In this document: positions 21,601-29,559 of the stretch, one piece after another | Layout of the letters: every line of letters begins with the position of its first letter | How positions within the stretch are numbered: the stretch's first letter is position 1 | Assembly: GCA_907164885.2 (NCBI GenBank) | Contig: OU015495.1 | Coordinates: 103,844,622-103,908,621, forward strand | Origin: Dolomedes plantarius | Lineage: Eukaryota; Arthropoda; Arachnida; Araneae; Dolomedidae | Length of the DNA stretch: 64,000 nucleotides | Reading direction: 5' to 3' | Position numbers and translations under genes: made by a program | Notes under the pieces: generated by a model | The model's database searches: none | Seen by the model: only the letters and a program-made list of their open reading frames with translations | What the model was told of the DNA's origin: nothing

Positions 21601-22874
21601 AATTTTATAGTGTATGATAAAATCTATGAGGGACCTTTTTGAGACTTATAAAATTGAATAATCATAACAAATGAAACTAGAAGTTTATCTAAGTTTTTAT
21701 CATTTCCAATCACATGGTGAAATTTGATCCTAAACATACTTTTGCTAGTGAAAGTTTGAAACTGTTTTATGAACATACTTTTGCATCTAAAAGTTATATG
21801 AAATCCATCAAAGTACAAATTGCATTGTATTTTGATGATTTGTAAAATATCTTCTTTGTTCACATGACATGTATTTATTCCATTTCACTATAGAAACATC
21901 CTCACTGTTTAAAGCACTTGCTTATAGTTTAATAATTCTGTTAAGTTTACGATCAAATTTAAGTTTAATGTTTTATAGATAACAGTCAAACTGCCATGAT
22001 TATTACACTTGTTAAAATTAATTTTTGTTACTATATTATAATATATTGAATTTGAATTGAAGTAGGTTTTGATTATAGTTTTGTTACTTTACTAAGAATT
22101 AGTTAAGATTAAAGCAACCTTAATATTGTAATATGAGCTTTTTATTACTGTCTGAAATGCTTATTTTTTTGTTCTGTACTGAAATCTTTTTTTAAAATTT
22201 TTTTCCCAGACTTAGTTGTGTGTATTTTTTTAAGGGTTAAATTTTACATTTCATAAAATAAACTTTGGTAACAAAAAGAAAAAATAATAAATATAAAAAT
22301 AGATAAAATCTTTATATATATATATATAATGTGTGTGTGTGTGTGTGAATATTGAACTTTTAAATTTTTGACTATCAATACTGATTTTCTCGTTTTCTCA
22401 CAGTGTGAATTACCAACCGCAGAAGTGGTGGGGACCTCATCAAAAAGCCTGGAATCCCACAAAGAACTGATTCATTTTGATCATATTTATTATAAACAGG
22501 AAGGTGACATATCAGATCCTGTTGATTCAAGTCTGTCAAGTAGTGAATTATCCACAAAGGACAGCGATATGGAAATTTCAATGCCTCTTGAAACTGCCTC
22601 TGTCATTGAAATTGATAAATCCTATGAAATTCCTGTAATTTGCTTATCTGATTCATCTGATTCTGAATCTAACAGTGAAGAAATTCACCTGGATGGCCTT
22701 TGCTGTCCACAGTTCAATGATCAAATGTTACATGTTAGTGACAGCAAGTCTGTTGCTAGTCCTGTATCAAGTGATGGTGGCTATGATTCATCATTTTCAG
22801 CGTCCTCTCCTTGCAGCAGTGCTGTTAATTCATGGGATGAAACATTAACAGAACTTTTTCCTTCTTTGGTGTAA
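9433..22874 (+). CDS. Xbp1: X-box binding protein 1, bZIP factor of the UPR
   Basis: Six coding exons join in frame: 9433-9698, 12352-12448, 15449-15559, 19541-19728, 20652-20750 and 22404-22874. The first four introns and the last all have GT donors and AG acceptors. The protein has an N-terminal segment, a KPRKRQRL nuclear-localisation signal, the XBP1 signature basic region (KNRVAAQTARDRKKARM, about residues 91-107) and a leucine zipper to about residue 155. After IRE1 removes 19635-19657 in the cytosol, the frame shifts at codon 190 into an acidic, Ser-rich activation domain. This includes ELIHFDHIYYKQ (human XBP1s has ELIRFDHIYTK) and ends WDETLTELFPSLV; total about 402 aa. Without that cut, XBP1u of about 275 aa is made. 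The ATG has A at -3. An ERSE lies 95 bases upstream. The bZIP block and both C-termini make the orthology very secure. Confidence 0.96.
10161..11572. mobile_element. hAT-type element A, outer
   Basis: The left end is CAGTGGTGCGCAAACT. The right end is the complement of TAGTGATGAGCAAACT. The flanks GTGTATAT (10153-10160) and GTGTGTAT (11573-11580) differ at one of eight bases, as expected of an aged hAT target duplication. A subterminal GGTCGCGACCC palindrome is present. The family recurs in inverted orientation at 32940-34840. It has no transposase of its own and contains a later hAT at 10366-11099. Confidence 0.75.
10366..11099 (-). mobile_element. hAT-type element B, nested, with transposase relic
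   Basis: The ends are CAGGGGTCGGCAAC and its near-complement GTTGCCGACCCTTG, flanked by perfect 8-bp duplications GTCTAATC (10358-10365 and 11100-11107). On the minus strand near 10640-10740 a degraded frame resembles the hAT C-terminal dimerisation region (CESLFSNMKYLKSKYR, then LTDTYLAQCL). Most of the transposase is gone, so this is an internally deleted derivative. It sits inside element A. Confidence 0.85.
12352..12448 (+). CDS. Xbp1: Xbp1 coding exon 2 (basic region)
   Basis: It completes Arg89 and encodes MKNRVAAQTARDRKKARM, the DNA-contacting basic region, and the first zipper heptads (AELEDQVVELETE). The N-x-x-A-A-x-x-x-R core is intact. TTGCAG acceptor, GTAAGT donor, phase 0 exit. 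Confidence 0.97.
12449..15448 (+). other. Xbp1: Xbp1 intron 2
   Basis: This 3.0-kb intron contains a large element bounded by inverted repeats (13509-15226). Otherwise it is A+T-rich. No additional exon with both splice sites was recognised. Confidence 0.9.
13509..15226. mobile_element. Inverted-repeat element in intron 2
   Basis: The left side begins GCTGCGTTTACATGGAC and the right side ends with the complement of GTGCCGTTTACATGTGCC. Further matching blocks are spread through both ends: ACCCGGG/CCCGGGT, CCCTGCTTTTACCC/GGGTAAAAGCAGGG, CCCGCTAAT and TAGGGAAAA. The interior has no transposase; a GGGTTCGATCCC near 13690 resembles a Pol III B box. No clear target duplication was seen and the superfamily is unknown. 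Confidence 0.6.
15449..15559 (+). CDS. Xbp1: Xbp1 coding exon 3 (leucine zipper)
   Basis: It encodes 37 residues from RKMLLLANIELQNKNAILEK to GQSVSEVT, the C-terminal half of the zipper, equivalent to the ENQxLRxRLG end in other XBP1 proteins. TTTCAG acceptor, GTAAGT donor, phase 0 on both sides. It was copied downstream (16085-16198). Confidence 0.95.
16085..16198 (+). pseudogene. Xbp1: Duplicated Xbp1 exon 3 with lost donor
   Basis: The polypyrimidine tract and TTTCAG acceptor are intact. All 37 codons match exon 3 except a CGA to CAA change (Arg to Gln). The donor is gone: GTCACAGTAAGT has become GTCACCTAAGAA, giving Val-Thr-stop. If spliced in from exon 2 or exon 3 it would act as a terminal exon and yield a bZIP protein without any C-terminal domain. 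If ignored it is harmless intron. No poly(A) evidence was examined. Confidence 0.85.
17776..19022 (-). pseudogene. Jerky/Tigger-like DDE transposase, deleted
   Basis: On the minus strand from about 19022 there is a CENP-B/psq-type helix-turn-helix (VELLKEYGKGMPVQNLCMNY, then ALGKSTVYDIIKK). A Tc5-type DNA-binding block (GWLHKFQK-stop-HGIRQL) follows. The catalytic part KGITVYPVIYRANKRAWITK includes ILLIIDNCSAHP (second Asp) and TSLIQPMDMGLLNVLK (third Asp). Between SADDEASA and KGITVYP about 100 residues expected in the family, including the first catalytic Asp block, are missing. With that deletion, frameshifts and stops, it is inactive. The C-terminal part (to 17776) is acidic, as in jerky-like proteins. 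Confidence 0.85.
19150..19320. mobile_element. Palindromic MITE, copy 3
   Basis: The left end is TGTTCACATAGGAGTCCGGTAGCGGAA and the right end GGACTCCTATTCA. The interior is shared with copies 1 and 5 (AAAGTATTGAAATATATTTAACC). The termini are eroded. It lies between the transposase start and the right terminal repeat of the Tigger element, so it inserted after that element. Confidence 0.75.
19541..19728 (+). CDS. Xbp1: Xbp1 coding exon 4 with IRE1 site
   Basis: In the unspliced frame it encodes VKQEEPSPVTDS through LEHASFINVPLQ and then the hydrophobic LRTLTLWMMQFVYLPVIA. In the frame after IRE1 cleavage it encodes LEHAEGTGSANSYSLDDAIR through TSNSE. The nuclear donor is GTAAGT at 19729. 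The 188-nt exon exits in phase 2 unspliced and phase 0 after the 23-nt removal. Both phases are compatible with open frames in exon 5. Confidence 0.95.
19627..19667 (+). promoter_or_regulatory. Xbp1: IRE1 twin-hairpin splice site, 23-nt cytosolic intron
   Basis: Hairpin 1: stem TGAGC/GTTCA (one G-U pair) with a 7-base loop ATGCATC (19632-19638), cut after the third base at 19634/19635. Hairpin 2: CCT/AGG, an A-A mismatch and GT/AC around a 7-base loop CTGCAGA (19655-19661), cut at 19657/19658. The excised piece is 23 nt, the length known in flies and worms (26 in mammals), and it shifts the frame. Loop 2 fits the CNG/CNG rule. Loop 1 has A instead of C at -3 and T instead of G at +3, which is unusual. 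Confidence 0.85.
19729..20651 (+). other. Xbp1: Xbp1 intron 4
   Basis: A 923-base A+T-rich intron, GTAAGT to TTTCAG. No repeat or additional exon is recognised. Confidence 0.9.
20652..20750 (+). CDS. Xbp1: Xbp1 coding exon 5, read in two frames
   Basis: In the XBP1s frame it encodes TDALLDLLQQCSEDLLQCED and LSSTAPVCGESRE (33 residues). In the XBP1u frame, one base later, it encodes RLMLFLTYFSSVVRISYN and VKTLVALHQYVEKVER, continuing the hydrophobic region. Neither frame has a stop. Donor GTATTT. Confidence 0.92.
20751..22403 (+). other. Xbp1: Xbp1 intron 5
   Basis: A 1.65-kb A+T-rich intron with short TA and GT runs near 22312-22347, ending TTTTCTCACAG. Nothing else recognised. Confidence 0.9.
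22404..22470 (+). CDS. Xbp1: XBP1u C-terminal arrest-peptide tail
   Basis: In the unspliced frame the exon gives SVNYQPQKWWGPHQKAW and NPTKN, then TGA (22468-22470). The human XBP1u tail has YQPP, then WGRHQPSWKPLMN directly before its stop. The pattern W-G-x-H-Q-x-x-W-x-P-x-x-N-stop aligns without a gap (7 identical of 13). In vertebrates this segment pauses the ribosome while HR2 carries the complex to the ER membrane, bringing the mRNA to IRE1. Conservation in the overlapping alternative frame argues that it is selected. Confidence 0.88.
22404..22874 (+). CDS. Xbp1: Xbp1 terminal coding exon, XBP1s activation domain
   Basis: In the spliced frame it encodes the transactivation domain. SLESHKELIHFDHIYYKQ matches the conserved block of vertebrate XBP1s. 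Ser/Asp/Glu-rich stretches follow (SLSSSELSTKDSD, LSDSSDSESNSEE), then GGYDSSFSASSPCSSAV, and the conserved end WDETLTELFPSLV before TAA at 22872. Acidic and Ser-rich composition fits an activation and turnover region. Confidence 0.95.
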   Translation, partial: CELPTAEVVGTSSKSLESHKELIHFDHIYYKQEGDISDPVDSSLSSSELSTKDSDMEISMPLETASVIEIDKSYEIPVICLSDSSDSESNSEEIHLDGLCCPQFNDQMLHVSDSKSVASPVSSDGGYDSSFSASSPCSSAVNSWDETLTELFPSLV

Positions 22875-23294
22875 AGGTTCTTTTATATTGTTTTATGTAA
22901 TTAATATATTTTTAAAGAGGTTAATATATCTAAAATTATATATATATATGTTGTACATATGCAGTGCCTTTGTGAATAAATCCCTTGATAGTATATTTGA
23001 CTTGTTTATTGTTGGAACTAAGATTAAAATTAATCTGTTCAGGTCCACTGTGTCTGAAACAAAACACTTAAATGAATCCAAGACTGTTATACTAAGAATT
23101 AATGTGCAATCCCAGTTAATTTTTTGTTACTATTAAAATTCTGATAATGGGAGGATTATTTTAAATTTTTATATGAGTGGTATAGTTGAAAAATCCAAAA
23201 ATATTTTTTTTCTAATGCAGAGGCATTTGTCCTGAAACATTCACACTTTTAGTCATGGTAATTTGTTGACTACTTTTTATCTGGGAGAACTTTG
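22875..23294 (+). other. Xbp1: Xbp1 3' UTR and downstream flank
   Basis: An AATAAA at 22975-22980, about 100 bases after the XBP1s stop, is the best poly(A) signal. Whether later signals are used cannot be told. After an unspliced mRNA stops at 22468 the UTR would be about 400 bases longer. Confidence 0.5.
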
Positions 23295-23440
23295 CTTCCT
23301 GGTGCCACCTCAATTTTGACCGACCATCTCCCCCCCCCCCCCCCAAATGGGCACATTTAAGGGTTCATACCTTCTCCCACCCACTGATGTCATAGGACGA
23401 CTCTCCAGTCTATAGATTTGACATGCCCATATTTTTAAAA
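23295..23440 (-). repeat. Partial tRNA-derived SINE
   Basis: The stretch from GGTGCCACCTCAATTTTGACC through CCTTCTCCCACCCACTGA to ACATGCCCAT matches the body of the SINE at 27010-27358. The tRNA-like head is absent. It contains a C-run of about 14. Confidence 0.65.
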
Positions 23441-26400
23441 TGATCTTGCATACTTGTTATTTTGTTCCAAACAAAAAATTTACATTTAATAAGTTAATAT
23501 CCCTAATTTTTACATAAGCTTGCACTCTTCATTATTAGCTTGACATATTGTGCATTTCTTTGTGAACACATTAAAAAAGCTGAGAGGGATATTCCTTAAA
23601 TTGAGTGGCAGATTTTGCTACCATACTTGTCTATTTTCAGGTAGATTATTGATCTTTTGTACACTTATTTACTTTTGAAACTAAGCTTAAAATTTATTAA
23701 ATGAATGTGTGAAATAAATGCACAGGGTATGCAGTTTAGAGAATATTTGCTGTCTATTGTTTACAGATTCTGAATATACATTTTAAAAAAATAAACGATT
23801 TAAAATTCTACAGGTTTGATAATATCTCTCTCATAAACAATGTGTTAGCATTTTGAAACTACTTTACCAAGAATACCAAAAAATTTGTACAATTTAACCA
23901 TCTGACAGCAGAAGCAGAGTTAGTTTTTAATCAATGTGTTATTAGTGTGCAACTACTCTAACTGCAGTACTAACTCATATTCATTTGAATCTGATAATTT
24001 GCCTTCAATAAAGAATATAATTCATAAAGGTCTGAGAAAAATAGTTTTACTGTTTTTTCCTGAACAAACTGAAATCGTGTTCAAAATTGCATAAGAGTTT
24101 GATCATTTATCTATTCTAAGTGTGTAAATGCCGTGAAATTAAAAGCGAGTTTTTAATTCTCTATGCATAAGCATCACAATTTACTAATACTAATGAATTT
24201 CATTCTCATCAAGAGACAGGAGTACATGAAAATATAGTAATACCATTCATGTGCTACATTTCTTAAGGTTCCTAATGCCATATATGCATTTAAAGATTCA
24301 ACTGATTTGTTTTATTCAGCTGTGTTTGTTGTCTCTCAGTTTGCTTGTAAAGGCTCTTTTTTTATACACATAAATTTATTTTGTCTGGCTGTTGATCATT
24401 CCTGCTATCGCATATTTGTGTTGCTAGATTGGATGAGATTAATATTCCATGAATGTTACAAGCATAAACTGATAAAGCAATGGAATTGAATATGCAAATC
24501 TCATCGATTTCTAACAGGGATTGCAAGGTCACGGATACTGTGTTTAAAAAAATGCCTGCTTTTAACAAGCTAGTAAATCACAACAGTTATTGAAAATGTT
24601 GATTGTTACTTTCCTATTTATTTTCTCCATGTGCACTTCAGTTTGAAAATTGATGTGGAAGTTTTAAGGGTCTCCTGAATAATGTAGCTATCTTAATTTT
24701 TTAATGTTTTTTGTTTTATCGATATTTAAATATGAACTTTTGAATACATTAATCATTGTAATAATCAGTAAAGCTATGCAGCCTCCAAAAAAGCTATTTT
24801 TCGAATTTAAAATATGAGTATGAATCACTGTATTCTATTTATCATTATTTCACTTTATGCATCCTGTTTCAAAAAGAAATCAAACAAATTTTGTCTTTAA
24901 TTACTATTTGCCACTTTAGGATCAAAATGATTACAAATATACAATTAGTTTTATGCTGAAACAAATATTACATTGTATCTCCCTCTCCCTTTCTGTAAAA
25001 CCTTTGAGGAACTGTTATATCATTACAGTTTGAATCTATTATTACAAGTTTCGTAAGAAAATTGCTGGTTTTCTACATTTTCACCCTCTTTTCATGAGAG
25101 AAAGAGGCTAGGGTAACCATATGCCTACTGGCTGCATCAGGAGTGACATTATTCAGACAAAAATCTAGTCTTAGGATAGTTATACAAGTGATTGAATTAA
25201 ATAGTATTTCAAAATTTAGTGGGCTTTACTATATTACAAATAAATAGAACCAGTGCTGATGAAGAATTGTCTAAATTTTTTAATTCCTTAGAAAATTTTC
25301 TTACTATACTATAATCTTGAATTGAATTTTAAAATCTAGTCATAGGATAGTCACATATGGTTTTAATTGTGTAAATATTCTTTTTTAGTGGTATTTGCAA
25401 AGGTATATAAAGCTCTGCTCTGGAAATGTTTAGTTGGGAAGATGAACAGATAAAAATATTTATAATGCAAAATCAATATTCATAATGCAATTTTTATTTC
25501 TTTGGGGGGGGGGCAGGACCTCTTGCTCCCCCCTGGGTGCATCACTGGTGCCATAAATTTTTAGACTGTTAATATCAAGACATCAGGATGGAATAATTAA
25601 TATGATATAAAATGACAGCATATCTCGCATGATATGAGGATTATGTTAAAGATTATTAACTGGCAGGAAATAAGTGTTTGAAATTTTTAGCATTTGGCAC
25701 TTTGCCATAAATTATGCCCCAAAATGTATATATTCTGTTTTGAATTCATAATTACTTCAAAGTATAAGTTACCAACTTCAGAATATGACATGCCACCCCA
25801 CAGCATTTTATGGTTTAAAATAGAATGAAAGGTTTGCCTGTTTTTTCATGAGGTATGTGGGTGGTCAAAATAGTTCTTTTTTGTGTGAGAGTGCTAAATT
25901 TATTAAGTAAAAGCTGTAAATTTTTGTTATGATTTTCTCTCTTAAGTGGCCGGGTTTTTATTTAATTGTTTTGTTTATTTTTTATCATGTACTCTTAGGT
26001 TATATTCAGTTCTATTTCTTTATTAATGTTGCTTGAGAGAATTTCAAAACAATTCAAAAATATATATCCCTCGTTTACCTACTATTCATTAACTTTGCCT
26101 TTAAAATCAGATTAGGTATCAAGTTATCTAATAGATGGCGCCACTAAAAGTAAGTAAATGACCTTTCTACTCCTTAAGTAGAAAGGTCATCAACTTTCGG
26201 GTTCATTCATTTCTGTACAGCCTGCATTTACTTCAGATGGGGATACTTAACAGGGTCAAAATCTCAGCCATTTTGTAACTAAAAAAAGACAAAAATTATA
26301 ATAATAATAATTGGTAACTAACTGCCGATCAGTCGAGGAATGGATTGATATTTTTGAACTGATCGGCTTTTCGAATGCCCCAATATTTAAGAACAGCATG

Positions 26401-27009
26401 ACGTTCCTGGTTTTAATATAGCATATATTTTCTAATTTGACTATCAAATTGTATCTAATCAAAAATATCTTGTTGTTGGTCTTAAGGAGCTGAATTAAAC
26501 CTTTTGGACATTAGACTATTAAAAGTTTCATTGTTTATTATTTTAAGAATTTGTAGCATTGAAATATTCGTGGCTCTTTTTACTTTACACGACGGTAGCG
26601 TTAAATTATGAATAATAGCTGTTTAATGTGATTTATTCATACATAAAAAAAAAAATCCTCATGCATCAGTGTGATCCGAGGACCCACTTACCGGTGCCAC
26701 TGTTATTTTTTTGGAACACCCTTCGAGAGATGACTGAAGGAGAAGCTAAAACTGAATCACCCGTGAAAGAAGATGTCATTTTTAGTACGTGTTAGTGTAC
26801 ACGACATGTGATTATATAGATTGTATAGGAAGAAATGAAATGTGCTCTTGTGTTAGTTTGGCATTTGACTCTGCTTTATTCTCGGGGAACATCTAAATTA
26901 CGTGTATGAAATTTGCAGAGGACGCTGAAAAAAAAATGTACCTATCTTCTTAGAATATGAAATAAAACTACAAATTAGCAACTGGTTTTGAACTGAATTT
27001 AGTCCTTCC
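23441..27009. other. A+T-rich intergenic DNA without recognisable gene
   Basis: About 3.5 kb downstream of Xbp1 with only short frames lacking family motifs. A perfect 14-bp inverted repeat lies at 26158-26190, and an AGATGGCGCCAC motif near 26133-26144 resembles a CTCF core. Confidence 0.5.
26158..26190. repeat. Short perfect hairpin
   Basis: ATGACCTTTCTACT, five bases (CCTTA), then its exact complement. Stem of 14 bp. Function unknown; too short for a miRNA precursor. Confidence 0.7.
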
Positions 27010-27358
27010 TCAAGTCAGGAAGTATTACGTGAGATTGTTGTTGTTGCTTATGACCCCTGGCCGGAAATGTACTTCAGACCAGGCCCATGATGCTTGCGGG
27101 CTCATGGGTGCAGCTCCGTTTTATAATGGCATCACGAGGGTGAGAATCCAACTTAGCCAGTTGCCACCTCAATTCTGACCGAGAAAACCCAGGGGTGACA
27201 TCTGGGGGGATCGTACCTTCCCCACCCACTGACAAAAAAGAATGATTTTCCGGTCTACGGGTTTAACGTGCCCATATCCGGCCTAGACAATGGAGCTTGT
27301 CGGGATTCGATCCGAGCATCCTCAGCAGACATGCTACCGCTAGGCTACTTCGAGTCCT
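27010..27358 (-). repeat. tRNA-derived SINE
   Basis: Read on the minus strand, the head has a Pol III A box (TAGCCTAGCGGTAG, 27347-27334) and a B box (GGATCGAATCC, 27313-27303) with tRNA-like spacing. A body follows that recurs in part at 23295 and 28640. This is a tRNA-derived SINE, not a tRNA gene, because the acceptor-stem arms do not pair and the body continues. Confidence 0.75.
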
Positions 27359-27476
27359 CAGAATTTATTTTTAAGTTCCATTATCTCTAATTACTCTCGT
27401 TAAAATAATTTGGCGTAAATTACCTCTTAATCCCCCAAAATTAAAAATGGCTAAAAATATTAAAATTTACCGTTGC

Positions 27477-27619
27477 CAGTGGCGTAGCGAACATAACTGA
27501 CGCCCGGGGCACGATACCTTTTTGGCGCCCCCCATGATCTTGGGGACCATTTGGCGCCCCTCTGCGAGTGGCATCCGGGGCATGATAGACCTCTTTTCCC
27601 TCCCCTAGCTACGCCACTG
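27477..27619. mobile_element. Short hAT MITE
   Basis: The ends CAGTGGCGTAGC and GCTACGCCACTG are inverted, with flanks ACCGTTGC (27469-27476) and ACCTTTGC (27620-27627) that differ at one base of eight. The interior is G+C-rich (GGCGCCCC blocks). CAGTGGCGTAGC ends are widespread among animal hAT MITEs. Confidence 0.8.
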
Positions 27620-27627
27620 ACCTTTGC

Positions 27628-28436
27628 ATAAAGTTTATAAACAGCTGTGAGACTGATTCGGAAGAAAAATGGCATGATTTGGCAATGGTACAATCAAGTT
27701 TGGTGATATTATAATGGCGAGTTGGCAAGTAATCTAAAAGTTCTCTTAAATATATTTCAGGCTCCACACGACTTCCAAGAAATAGTTCCATGCAATAAAA
27801 CTTCGAAGAGGAAAGCTTTCGAAAACTGAATAGTTTTAAAATTTTCTCATTTTTATCTCCCAAATGCTTCAAAAGTTAGATAATTTTGAAAATAGGAATT
27901 TTCGATTTCTGTCAGATTTACTACTCCAGCATATTGGTGATTATTTAAAAGGAGTACTTTCCCATTATCCAGTTATGAAAGTAACACAAATAAAATAATA
28001 ATCAAAGGGATGTAAAGGTAGATGTGCCAAAAAATTGTATCCACAGATACAACTGCAGAATCGTGAATTATATAGGTTGCATGAGTCCCCTGTGATTTGA
28101 CTGCGATTAGTAGACTCTTCTGGCAGTCATTTTAGGAGGGCGATGTCCTTGCTCCTTGCATCAATTCTCTCATCCACCAGAATTGACCCATTGCGGTGGA
28201 AAGAGTTAGCATATTATGAAGACGTTGTGTAGGAAAATAAGAAACTTTATCAAAGTATCGATGAAAATTTACCACAACTAGGGAACAATATGCTTTAAGT
28301 GACATAGTGTCTAAAAAAAATGCAACATGGACCTTTAGGGATTTTGCTAGATGGACGTTTCGAGTCAGACTAGGGTTTACGTATTCCTCTATTTGTAATG
28401 GATGATTATTTTCTAGTTTGGTTAGTAAAAGGTTAA
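27628..28436. other. No recognisable gene
   Basis: Short unsupported frames only; moderately A+T-rich. The 77- and 87-codon frames here overlap the hAT MITE or lack family motifs. Confidence 0.5.
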
Positions 28437-28620
28437 GGGCCTGTTCACATACGAGTCCGTTGCGTTGCGGCGTTAAGGAAAAGATGACGTTGAGACGAAA
28501 ATAAACCAATCATATGCCTCCAAACGGTTAGCAATGAAATTTTTAACGTCTGTGATTAGTTTATTTTCGTCTCAACATCATCTTTTCCTTAACGCAACGG
28601 ACTCCTATATGAACAGGCCC
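28437..28620. mobile_element. Palindromic MITE, copy 4, full length
   Basis: It begins GGGCCTGTTCACATACGAGT and ends with its near-complement ATGAACAGGCCC. It is flanked by TAA on the left and TTA on the right. It is the closest relative of copy 2. It makes a near-complete foldback. Confidence 0.85.
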
Positions 28621-28639
28621 TTAGTGTGCATATGCCATT

Positions 28640-28750
28640 TACGTATATCCATTTACGTGCCCATATCCGACCTAGACACGAAGGTATTTAACGGCGCTTG
28701 TCATGATTCGATCCGATCACCCTCGCCCATAGGCGTAGTGTGCCTCTAAC
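28640..28750 (-). repeat. Partial SINE
   Basis: GTGCCCATATCCGACCTAGACA and GATTCGATCCGA match the SINE at 27010-27358 in the same orientation. The A box is degraded. Confidence 0.55.
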
Positions 28751-29319
28751 TTTTTTTTTCTTCTTTCTTTTTTTTTTTTTTTGGGGGGGGGGGGGGCACG
28801 AATTGAATTCACTTAAGTTCCATCTCAGCGTACTGACTGCCGGACGGTCCTTAAAACATGAAATATTGTAATTTTTTAAAAATTGAATAACAATAAAATT
28901 GATGTTTGAGCAGTATTCAAAAGTTATACAATGAGAAAAATAAATATAATATGAATAAAATGAGAAAAAAAATAGCATCGAATTTTTGTTATGGATTATA
29001 TCATTGTTAAAATCTATCTATGTTAAGGCTAAAAACATAATCGGAATCTTCAGCTTCACAATTTGAAAAAGCGGGAAAAAATAAACTTTCTTAAAAGTTT
29101 TCTACAATTTTCCGATTTTAACTGAACTGCTATTAACGTTTTAATTTATTTCAAGTTAAGTTGGGGGGAGGGGGGCACGTGCGATGGGTGGCGTTCCACC
29201 ACAAAATAAGATCGCAATGGGTTCATTATGTGTATGTGTAGAATTGTGTATGGTCAATGGTATTGGATACGAATTTCTACTTACAGTAGTAAAAAAAAAA
29301 AAAAAAAAGTTTTCCTTAA
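28751..29319. other. Homopolymer-rich spacer
   Basis: T-run and G-run near 28750-28796, a GGGGAGGGGGGC near 29163, and an A-run of about 18 at 29291-29308. No gene recognised. Confidence 0.5.
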
Positions 29320-29511
29320 GTGGCAGGTACTCAAGATATTCGTCCATATACTCTTCAAGACTTGTTGGCTTCTAAGCCAGAAGGTGAACCAATTTTACTC
29401 CTCACGTCGGGACGGCACAGAAAAATCCATTCCTTGATCGACATTCAAATCCAAAATCATGCGATCGCGGCTTGCATCGCTAACCATTATACAAAGTTGT
29501 CGGTACAGTGA
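29320..29511 (+). CDS. Unidentified coding-like frame with nearby poly(A) signal
   Basis: The frame encodes MAGTQDIRPYTLQDLLASKP, EGEPILLLTSGRHRKIHSL, and a tail ending IANHYTKLSVQ before TGA (29509). It is more G+C-rich than its surroundings, has balanced amino-acid use, and is followed 38 bases later by AAATAAAG. An A-run and a possible splice acceptor (CTTAAG or TGGCAG) precede it. I do not recognise the family. It could be the last exon of a gene or a 5'-truncated retrocopy. There is no sign of transposon motifs. Confidence 0.35.
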   Translation: MAGTQDIRPYTLQDLLASKPEGEPILLLTSGRHRKIHSLIDIQIQNHAIAACIANHYTKLSVQ

Positions 29512-29559
29512 AAAATATATATTCTATTACGATTTAGTGTTATCTATTTAAATAAAGAA

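Noticed and set aside
27301..27358. tRNA gene suggested by A and B boxes (also 60541-60610 and GGGTTCGATCCC at 13690)
   Set aside because: Acceptor arms do not pair and the sequence continues into repeat bodies; these are SINE heads or isolated B-box matches.
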